Source of the DNA: Branchiostoma floridae | Lineage: Eukaryota > Chordata > Leptocardii > Amphioxiformes > Branchiostomatidae | Assembly (NCBI RefSeq): GCF_000003815.2 | Contig: NC_049991.1 | Location: 9,271,693-9,335,692 of the forward strand | Direction of reading: 5' to 3' | Length of the DNA: 64,000 nucleotides | Shown: positions 21,176 through 31,375 of the stretch, piece by piece | Numbering within the stretch: the first letter of the stretch is position 1 | How the letters are laid out: each line of letters starts with the position of its first letter | The notes under the pieces: model-generated | What the model saw: only the letters and a program-made list of their open reading frames with translations | The model's database searches: none | What the model was told of the DNA's origin: nothing | Program-made: the position numbers and the translations under genes

Positions 21176-21909
21176 TTGCAACATTCAGGTCCCCACCTAA
21201 TGACCTTTCCAATCTGTACCAACATACCTTTGTAATGATACCAAGTTTGACCGGCTATAATACACTCTTAGCAATGTTGCCTCTAAGCACTACCCTAACT
21301 CTAGCGGTTAGTGCTTAAGTCATATCTCGACAAGTAAGCACCCGATTTCAAAACGGTTTGCAGATTACAAATATGTACCAACATACCTTTCTGATGATAC
21401 CAAGTTTGACCGCCTAGAGTACACTCTTAGCAATGTTGCCTCTAAGCACTACCCTAACCCTAACCCTAACCCTAACCCTAGCGCTTAGTGCTTAAGTCAT
21501 ATCTAGACAAGTAAGCACCCGATTTCAAAACGGTTTGCAGATAACAAATCTACACCAACATACCGTTGTAATGACAACAAGTTTGACCGCCTATATATGG
21601 AATACACTCTTGGCAATGTTGCCTCTAAGCACTACCCTAACCCTAACCCTAACTCTAGCGGTTAGTGCTTAAGTCATATCTCGGCAAGTAAGCACCCGAT
21701 TTCAAAACGATTTGTAGATTACAAATCTGCACTAACATACCTTTGAAATGATACCAAGGTTGACCGCCTAGAATACACTCTTAGCAATGTTGCCTCTTAG
21801 CACTACCCTAACCCTTACCCTAACCCTAGCGGTTAGTGCTTAAGTTATATCTCGGCAAGTAAGCACCCGATTTCAAAACGGTTTGCAGATTACCACTCTG
21901 TACCAAGAT
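21176..21909. repeat. Diverged satellite variant containing telomere-like CCCTAA repeats
   Basis: Four units with anchors cacccgatttcaaaac at about 21340, 21517, 21693 and 21862, giving periods near 177, 176 and 169 bp. One half (aaaacggtttgcag...ataccttt...taatgataccaagtttgacc) is recognisably the 157-bp satellite. The other half contains accctaaccctaac runs of one to five CCCTAA units, flanked by the inverted nonamers taagcacta and tagtgctta. The array ends in the gap 21910-22420. Confidence 0.85.
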
Positions 21910-22420
21910 NNNNNNNNNNNNNNNNNNNNNNNNNNNNNNNNNNNNNNNNNNNNNNNNNNNNNNNNNNNNNNNNNNNNNNNNNNNNNNNNNNNNNNNNNNN
22001 NNNNNNNNNNNNNNNNNNNNNNNNNNNNNNNNNNNNNNNNNNNNNNNNNNNNNNNNNNNNNNNNNNNNNNNNNNNNNNNNNNNNNNNNNNNNNNNNNNNN
22101 NNNNNNNNNNNNNNNNNNNNNNNNNNNNNNNNNNNNNNNNNNNNNNNNNNNNNNNNNNNNNNNNNNNNNNNNNNNNNNNNNNNNNNNNNNNNNNNNNNNN
22201 NNNNNNNNNNNNNNNNNNNNNNNNNNNNNNNNNNNNNNNNNNNNNNNNNNNNNNNNNNNNNNNNNNNNNNNNNNNNNNNNNNNNNNNNNNNNNNNNNNNN
22301 NNNNNNNNNNNNNNNNNNNNNNNNNNNNNNNNNNNNNNNNNNNNNNNNNNNNNNNNNNNNNNNNNNNNNNNNNNNNNNNNNNNNNNNNNNNNNNNNNNNN
22401 NNNNNNNNNNNNNNNNNNNN

Positions 22421-25400
22421 TACCCCATAAAGAGACTTTCTGATGCATAGTTTGCCAATTTCTGACACTTTTAAAAAATCAACATTTTAAGTTGAGGTTA
22501 GATGTGGTTAACTTTAAACGCGAATAAGTCGCCTATTACAAGAGCTATCCAAAAACGGGTTGCAGTGTTCAACTCCCCACAAAGAGACCTTTCTAATGAT
22601 ACCATAGTTTGCCTATTTCGGACACTTTTCAAAAATCGACATTTTTTGTTACACTTTTTAAAAATCAACATTTTGGGTCGCGGTAAGGGGGACTTAGCTA
22701 AGAACGGGAATAATTCGCCAACAACAAGAGCTATCAAAAAACGGATTGCAGTGTTCAACTCCCCACAAAGAGACCTTTCTAATGATACCATAGTTTGCCA
22801 ATTTCGGACACTTTTGAAAAATCAACATTTTAAGTTGAGGTTAGATGTGGTTAACTTTAAACGCGAATAACTCGCCAACAACAAGAGCTATCAAAAAACG
22901 GATTGCAGTGTTCAACTCCCCACAAAGAGACCTTTCTAATGATACCATAGTTTGCCTATTTTCGACACTTTTGAAAAATCAACATTTTTGGTTGCGGTTA
23001 GGGGTGCTTAGCTATAAACGCGAATAACTCGCCAACAGCAAGAGCTATCAAAAAACGGGATTGCAGTGTTCAACTCCCCACAAACAGACCTTTCCAATGA
23101 TACCATACTTTGCCTATTTCGGACACTTTTGAAAAATCAACATTTTGGGTCGCGGTTAGGGGGACTTAGCTAAGAACGGGAATAACTCGTCAACATCAAG
23201 AGCTATCAAAAAACGAATTGCAGTGTTCAACTCCCCACAAAGAGACCTTTCTAATGATACCATAGTTTGCCAATTTCGGACACTTTTGAAAAATCAACAT
23301 TTTAAGTTGAGGTTAGATGTGGTTAACTTTAAACGCGAATAACTCGCCAACAACAAGAGCTATCAAAAAACGGATTGCAGTGTTCAACTCCCCACAAAGA
23401 GACCTTTCTAATGATACCATAGTTTGCCTATTTTCGACACTTTTGAAAAATCAACATTTTAAGTTGAGGTTAGATGTGGTTAACTTTAAACGCGAATAAC
23501 TCGCCAACAACAAGAGCTATCAAAAAACGGATTGCAGTGTTCAACTCCCCACAAAGAGACCTTTCTAATGATACCATAGTTTGCCTATTTCGGACACTTT
23601 TGAAAAATCAACATTTTGGGTCGCGGTTAGGGGGACTTAGCTAAGAACGGGAATAACTCGTCAACATCAAGAGCTATCAAAAAACGAATTGCAGTGTTCA
23701 ACTCCCCACAAAGAGACCTTTCTAATGATACCATAGTTTGCCTATTTCGGACACTTTTGAAAAATCAACATTTTGGGTCGCGGTTAGGGGGACTTAGCTA
23801 AGAACCGGAATAACTCGCCAACATCAAGAGCTATCAAAAAACGGATTGCAGTGTTCAACTTCCCATAAAGAGACCTTTCTGATGATACCATAGTTTGCCA
23901 ATTTCTGACACTTTTAAAAAATCAACATTTTAAGTTGAGGTTAGATGTGGTTAACTTTAAACGCGAATAAGTCGCCTATTACAAGAGCTATCCAAAAACG
24001 GGTTGCAGTGTTCAACTCCCCACAAAGAGACCTTTCTAATGATACCATAGTTTGCCTATTTCGGACACTTTTCAAAAATCGACATTTTTTGTTACACTTT
24101 TTAAAAATCAACATTTTGGGTCGCGGTAAGGGGGACTTAGCTAAGAACGGGAATAATTCGCCAACAACAAGAGCTATCAAAAAACGGATTGCAGTGTTCA
24201 ACTCCCCACAAAGAGACCTTTCTAATGATACCATAGTTTGCCAATTTCGGACACTTTTGAAAAATCAACATTTTAAGTTGAGGTTAGATGTGGTTAACTT
24301 TAAACGCGAATAACTCGCCAACAACAAGAGCTATCAAAAAACGGATTGCAGTGTTCAACTCCCCACAAAGAGACCTTTCTAATGATACCATAGTTTGCCT
24401 ATTTTCGACACTTTTGAAAAATCAACATTTTAAGTTGAGGTTAGATGTGGTTAACTTTAAACGCGAATAACTCGCCAACAACAAGAGCTATCAAAAAACG
24501 GATTGCAGTGTTCAACTCCCCACAAAGAGACCTTTCTAATGATACCATAGTTTGCCTATTTCGGACACTTTTGAAAAATCAACATTTTGGGTCGCGGTTA
24601 GGGGGACTTAGCTAAGAACCGGAATAACTCGCCAACATCAAGAGCTATCAAAAAACGGATTGCAGTGTTCAACTTCCCATAAAGAGAACTTTCTGATGAT
24701 ACCATAGTTTGCCAATTTCTGACACTTTTAAAAAATCAACATTTTAAGTTGAGGTTAGATGTGGTTAACTTTTAACGCGAATAAGTCGCCTATTACAAGA
24801 GCTATCCAAAAACGGGTTGCAGTGTTCAACTCCCCACAAAGAGACCTTTCTAATGATACCATAGTTTGCCTATTTCGGACACTTTTCAAAAATCGACATT
24901 TTTTGTTACACTTTTTAAAAATCAACATTTTGGGTCGCGGTAAGGGGGACTTAGCTAAGAACGGGAATAATTCGCCAACAACAAGAGCTATCAAAAAACG
25001 GATTGCAGTGTTCAACTCCCCACAAAGAGACCTTTCTAATGATACCATAGTTTGCCAATTTCTGACACTGTCTAAAAATCAACATTTTAAGTTTAGGTTA
25101 GATGTGGTTAACTTTAAACGCAAATAACTCGCCTATAACAAGAGCTATCAAAAAACGGATTGCAGTGTTCAACTCACCACAAAGAGACCTTTCGAATGAT
25201 ACAATAGTTTGCCAATTCCGGACCCTTTTTAAAAATCAATATTTTGGGTCGCGGTTAGGGGGACTTAGCTAAGAACGGGAATAACTCGCCAACAACAAGA
25301 GCTATCAAAAAGCGGATTGTAGTGTTCAACTCCCCTCAAAGAGACCTTTCCAATGATACCATAGTTTGCCTATTTCGGACACTTTTTAAAAATCAACAGT

Positions 25401-25859
25401 TTTGGTTACTGTCATCGGTGCTTAGCTTATAATAAACGCGAATAACTCGCCAACAACAAGATCTATCAAAAAACGGATTGCAGTGTTCAATTCCCCACAA
25501 AGAGACCTTTCTATTGATACCATAGTTTGCCTATTTCGGACACTTTTGAAAAATCAACATTTTTGGTTACTGTTATCGGTGCTTAGCTATAAACGCGAAT
25601 AACTCGCCAACAACAAGAGCTATCAAAAAACGGATGGCAGTGTTCAACTCCCCACAAACAGACCTTTCCAATGATACCATAGTTTGCCAATTTCTGACAA
25701 TTTTGAATAATCAACATTTTTTGGTACTGTTATCGGTGCTTAGCTATAAACGCGAATAACTCGCCAACAACAAGAGCTATCAAAAACGGATTGCAGTGTT
25801 TAACTCCCCACAAAGAGACCTTTCCAAGATACCATAGTTTGCCAATTTCGGACACTTTT
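22421..25859. repeat. 157-bp satellite array, block 4, with recent long duplications
   Basis: Units of the gccaacaacaagagctatc subtype. A composite marker containing a partial unit (cgacattttttgttacactt) occurs at about 22640, 24083 and 24897. The surrounding frames start at 22502, 23945 and 24759, giving offsets of 1443 and 814 bp with nearly identical sequence. That indicates recent segmental duplication or homogenisation within the array. Confidence 0.92.
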
Positions 25860-25959
25860 NNNNNNNNNNNNNNNNNNNNNNNNNNNNNNNNNNNNNNNNN
25901 NNNNNNNNNNNNNNNNNNNNNNNNNNNNNNNNNNNNNNNNNNNNNNNNNNNNNNNNNNN

Positions 25960-27060
25960 AGTGTTTAACTCCCCACAAAGAGACCTTTCCAACGATACCA
26001 TAGTTTGCCAATTTCGGACACTTTTTAAAAATCAACATTTTTCTCTTCGCCAAGAAGAGTATGAGATTGCTGACTTGGGTCTGTATGTAGGTCAACAGCA
26101 TATAACTCGAGAAATTGTGGATGGAACTTTGTGATTTTTGGTAGGTGTGTAGCAGTTGTTGAAAGGAATGCCAAGTTTGAAAACGGTTTACCTGGCGTTT
26201 TCCTACGGTACTGCAGCGAGCTTGGTATGTTTTTTGCGGTTTGTTTTTGGCAGCATAAGTCAAAATCTAGCTGGGCGATTTTCACGAAACTTGGTTTGGA
26301 TGGATACCATAGTTTGCCTTTTTCGGACACTTGTCAAAAATCAACATTTTGAGTTACTGTTATCGTTGCTTAGCTATAAACGCGAATAACTCGCCAACAA
26401 CAAGAGCTATCAAAAAACGGATGGCAGAGACCTTTCCAACAATACCATAGTTTGCCCATTTCCGACACATTTTTTTGAAAATCCACATTTTTGGTCGCGG
26501 TTACAGGGACTTAACTTTAAACATGAATAACTCGCCAAAACAAGCACAATCCGAAAACGGAATGCAATGTGCAAGTTCCGACCAAGAAACCTTTCCAATG
26601 ATACCATAGTTTGCTTATTTCTGACACTTTTTAAAAATCCACATATTTGGTCGACGTAACTTTAAACGCGAATAACCGGCAAGAACAAGAGCAATCCGAA
26701 AACGGGTTTCAGTATTCAACTCCCTCGCAGAGACCTTTTCAATGATACCATAGTTTGCCTGTTACTGACACTTTTCAAAAATCCATATTTTTGGTCGCGG
26801 TTACAGGGACTTAACTTTAAACGGGAATATCTCGCTTATAAAAAGAGCAATCCGAAAACGGATTGAAGTGTATAAGTCCCCACCAAGAGACCTTTCCAAC
26901 GATACCATAGTTTGCCTATTTCTGACACTTTTCAAAAATACACATTTTTGGTCGCGGTTACAGGGACTAATAACTTTGAACTTGAATAACTTGCCAAGAA
27001 CAAGAGCAATCCGAAAACGGATTCCAGTGGTCAACTCATTGCAGTGTTCACCAGTATGCA
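25960..27060. repeat. Decaying edge of the satellite with an interposed repeat
   Basis: Units become strongly diverged (ggtcgcggttacagggactt, gcaatccgaaaacgg). Units are visible at 25960-26040 and 26300-27060, separated by a foreign segment at 26041-26290. Divergence rises towards the array edge, as expected if unequal exchange homogenises the interior. Confidence 0.8.
26041..26290 (+). repeat. Dispersed repeat, related to 27140-27680
   Basis: It starts with ttctcttcgccaagaag, contains tgtatgtaggtcaacagcat and atttttggtaggtgtgtagc, and ends near acgaaacttggtttgga. The same phrases recur, diverged, at 27150-27680. No coding potential. Confidence 0.6.
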
Positions 27061-27139
27061 ATCTGGACGGAGCTTACCAGTTAATACTTATTTACAATGT
27101 TTACATGGGAGTTGCAGACTTAATCGTTTTTTCCCAACG

Positions 27140-27680
27140 TGTTCCTTTAAGCTATATTAACCTTCGCCAGAATGGCAAGGTTATGTTTTGAGTAGATAGT
27201 CTCTATATGTAGGTCAACAGCATATAACTAGAGTAGCTGTGGATGGACATTCCTGGTATTTGGTATTTGAGTAGCGGTTGCAGAAAGGAAGGTCCTGTTC
27301 GAAAACGGCACTGCATCGAGGCGAATGTGTTTGTGTGCGTGTTTGCGTACAAGATAACTCGAGACGTTTTTAGATTTTTTGCATGATTTTTGGTAGTTAT
27401 GTGGGGGTTGGGAAAATGAAGGTCACGTTCGATAATGGGCCTCCTCGCCCTTTCCGTCGGCACTGAAGCGAGGCGAATGTGTTTGTGTCCGTGTTTGCGT
27501 ACAAGATGGGACGTTGTGGACCGTTTTGTATGATTTTTGGTAGTTATGTGGGGGTTAGGAAAATAAAAGTCAAGTTTGATAATGGGCCTCCTAGAGGAAT
27601 GTTATGGTATTGCAGCGGAGGTTCAAAATTGGTGGTAAAGACTTTCTTAAGTGCCAGGTTCATGATTTTTTAGTAGTGGA
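27140..27680 (+). repeat. Dispersed repeat with two internal subunits
   Basis: It begins ccttcgccagaatggcaagg and includes tatgtaggtcaacagcatat. Two subunits then follow that share gaggcgaatgtgtttgtg, gtgtttgcgtacaaga and ttttggtagttatgtggggg (about 27330 and 27475). It resembles 26041-26290 and probably belongs to the same element family. Confidence 0.6.
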
Positions 27681-30611
27681 TACGTCTTTGGGCAGGGAGT
27701 AAGTTGTGTAAGTTTGGCTTATTTCTGAACTGCAGTGGGTGATTTTGTTTTTTCGGAAGAGAATAAATCAAACAGATGCTGGTGGATCTGCTTTATCTTT
27801 AGTATGTATATGCGTTAGGTGATGATTGAAATTCTGAAATGTACGGTATCAAAATCTCGGCTTCATTTACATGATAAATGAAGAAAATGTGATATTCCAT
27901 TGAAAGCCAGAAATCAACCTAATTTCTAAGACACCGACTGGCTGCCACCTGCCATATGTGTGCTGTTGATGACATGTACAGGTCTGCCACAGCAAAACCT
28001 GCGTTATTTTTCCTGTCATGTTGTATATTTGTTTGCCTGCGCCAGAACAGGTCATGATTTTTTGTCTTCAAGCAGACGTGTAAGCTAGATGAAAAAAAGA
28101 AAAGAATTTGGCCAAATAATTTGCCATGGGATATCTTAGTGGTTCTGTGGCCTTGTTTATGAATAGACTTTAATCACTTTGACGCTATATACGCACTTCC
28201 ATGCAGCCGATTAATTATGGTAGGTACTCTGCTAATACACTCTCCATAATAAGCCTTGTTATGTTTAAAGTAATACTAAAACAATTGATAGAGTCGGACA
28301 ATATTCTTTGCACGTTCTACAATTAATACCAGAAATCATGAAAATACGTTACTACTTGAGTTATCCTCTTTGGATTTTTTTTTACAAAAATGCCCTTGAA
28401 TTTCATAGCCGCTAGTACTCCTGAACTTATGCCACTTCTTCTCAATCACAAAATCTATTGAACAGCCAAAAGACGTCGTTACCATGGCTTGTTATGAACA
28501 CGAGATATCGTGATTGGCAGCTCCGCTGCAGCACCAAGAGAGCCGCTAGGGGGCCCAACATCAATTCCTGTTTTTGTTACACCCTATCAACACACCAAGT
28601 ATGAAAGCGGTCAGCCGTTCTTGTGTCTTTTTTTTGAATGTCTGACATACGCAAGCGAAAATATTACTTCCATGGATGGATAGTTGATGGCGGTAACTAT
28701 GAGGGTCGGTATTACGTAATATTGCATTCACATTACGTAACATTCCCAAGTAAATACACATAGCTCATGTATGCACCGTTTGTTAATAACATATCCACTC
28801 TGTAATCTGTTTAATGTTTAGCTGTTCAATTCTGATTCCATCCCATTGGTACATACGGTCATGCAGGCCATCCGTTCAGGTCCCTTTCTCTATGTCAGCG
28901 CTGGTTAGCCGTTAGCCAATAAGCTATCCCATCCTCTTGTTTGAGGGAAAGTCATACGGTACATCGGCGATTTGATTTGTTGTAACATTTACCTCCAATA
29001 ACCAGAGGGAGAGAAGTTGATTGGCTGACGGCTAGACAATGCCGAAGCAGCGCTAGCGAGAAGCACTGATCGCTGGCCCGGACACCAGCATCCAGGGGCC
29101 ATGTTTGGCATATTTTACGAGGTTTTGTAGTGACTGTTGTGTGTTTGCGACGAAATGTCTAGGAGAACGCCTGATTGGATTACTTTCGTATTTAATAGGT
29201 TTGTCTATAGAAGACCTCGAAATACTTGGGTTATAGGCCCCATAGTTCATTTCTGGGTCTCTTTACAAGGGTGGTTCTCTCAGGGATTGGATACTGCTTG
29301 TCAGAGAATCACTGATATGAACGCACATATACGCATGTGAGGTGCCCTACTGTTGACGCCCCCGCAATAATTATTTGCTCCTTCTGAAGCACATAAATAT
29401 TCACCTTCAGCATCCGTACAATGTATGTGTCCTTTTATGGAAATAACAGGAGCAACACAATCTAACTTTAATTTTGTGTCTGCAGCCCACACAGATTTAA
29501 TAAAACATTTATTTCAAACAATATTGATTGCCACAATTGGTTATCTAGAAGCGAAGACCAGCAATTACATTGCGGATACAACAATTACATCGCAGAAATA
29601 ACAATTACATTGCGGAGGCAACGATTACAACAACGTCTATTCAAGTTTCCAATAGGTGACTTAGAAATGACCAACTTTGTCAATGCTTTATCATTCGAAT
29701 GTAATTTTGTTGGACATCACATAATATGCATAAATCACAATGTACACCATAGATTGCAAGCTGACAAAAACAACTTTCGTACTGTTGCAGGCCCTGTCCA
29801 ATAATTTGCAGTTAGTCAAATACCTTTTTTTTCTATTATACATGGTATATCATATATTACACGCTGATGACTACATCGTTCATACTATTATAAAACTAAA
29901 ACCAAAAGACGCAAGCCGGCGAATGCTACTTTGCTACTACTTCACAATTGGCGTGAATTACTAACTAGAAACCAAAGCTCCTCATTACTATTATACTTAC
30001 ATGATAAGTGTCACAAATTTCACGCCTGCACGAAATTGTCTTCCTATTATGAAATGGACAACAAAGCAATAGAATACAAGAACACAGGCTTAATTTTACT
30101 CTCTAATAATGTTAATAATTTGAACTTTTTTCAGGATATAAACTCCACATGAAGAACATTGATGCTTAACGATCTCAGAGGCGTTTCCAGCTACTCCTGA
30201 AAAGTCGTTATATTATTCATTTTATCAAACACACTTAACAACTACGTTTCTTGTAGTTCTTGACACTTTGTAGTTCTTTTTTCAATCTTTTACATTTTTA
30301 TACTACAGAAAGACGGACTCGGCTTTCGTATGTGAAAGACCTTCAGTGTTGAAGCTGACAATCTTCAGGCCTGGCATTTCGGGGCCGAGGGCACCACGTG
30401 AAGGTTTGCTACTCGCCCCCAGAAAAATGGACAATTATAGTGAAGTCAAGTTGTAAACTTTTATACCACCACAAAAACTACAGTGTTAAAGACACTCAAC
30501 AATAAAGTAAACACAATTCAAAACACATCGTAAGGAAAATATGTTGCTGATGAAGACAAATTAGGTATATTCAGTAGTGTTATTTTTAAAACCTTTGTAG
30601 TGTTGTTATTT
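27681..30611. other. Intergenic region without recognisable genes
   Basis: Several short open frames exist on both strands, but none has domain-like composition, splice context or length that supports a gene. One short minisatellite lies at 29545-29635. Confidence 0.5.
29545..29635. repeat. Short minisatellite, unit about 21 bp, four copies
   Basis: The phrase caattacatt(c)gc(a)gga recurs four times with small differences between about 29550 and 29630. Confidence 0.7.
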
Positions 30612-31375
30612 TTACACTAGGCTGTCCATTATCACGAGTGCAAGGCATGGAATGTCATCTTCTGCATTATTTAAGGCTGGCCACGGTCACTAGTCATATT
30701 TTGCAGCGTGAGATTATCGAGACAAGGTTGTCCATGGTCATTAGTGCCAGTCGTGTTATGCACAGCACAAGGTGCATCTCATCGGTTCTTTTGTGCACCG
30801 GGCTGACCAACGGTCATGAGTCGAAATGTACATAGCGAGAGATGCCTCATTGTCGTGAGGCATCATGAGTCATATCGCATGGGATGTGAAATGCACAGTC
30901 ATTTGTCAACGGCCATAAGTCGCATTGTGCAGGGCCTGAGATTTGCTGTTTCCAAGAGACTGGCGATAATCAAGAGTTACTAGTATGTTGTGCAATACGT
31001 GAAATGTGCCGTGACTTTCTGCACAGCCATGGCATCGTCGTTTTCGAATTAAGGTTGTCCCTGCATGGCCATCAGCACTAGCCGCCCATGATAATTGGCA
31101 TCGTCGTATTATTCAGATTGTCCTTCATCATGGGTCGTGTTGTACAGGACGTGAGATGCAACGTTATCTTCTGCACCAGGCTGTCGGTCATCTTGCGTCG
31201 TGTTGTACAGGGTGTGAGGTGCATCGTTATTTTCTGCACCAGGCTGTCCGTCATCCTGTGTCGTGTTGTAAAGGACTTGGGGTACATCGTTATTTTCTGC
31301 ACCAGACTGTCCGTCATCTTGTGTCGTGTTGTAAAGGACTTGAGGTGCATCGTCATTTTCTGCACCGTTACTCTC
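30612..31375. repeat. 66-bp minisatellite running from 3' flank into coding sequence
   Basis: The well-conserved units at 31120-31375 (aggctgtc(c/g)gtcat, then tgtcgtgttgta, then ggtgcatcg, then ttctgcac) code for four 22-residue repeats at the C-terminus of the LRR receptor. Degenerate copies with the same order of phrases (ggctgtcc, agtcgtgttatgcac, ggtgcatctcat, cttttgtgcacc) continue past the stop codon at 31109 to about 30612. Confidence 0.75.

Noticed and set aside
21118..21318. CCCTAA repeats as a true chromosome end
   Set aside because: The runs are short, interrupted and embedded in satellite with sequence continuing on both sides, so they are interstitial.
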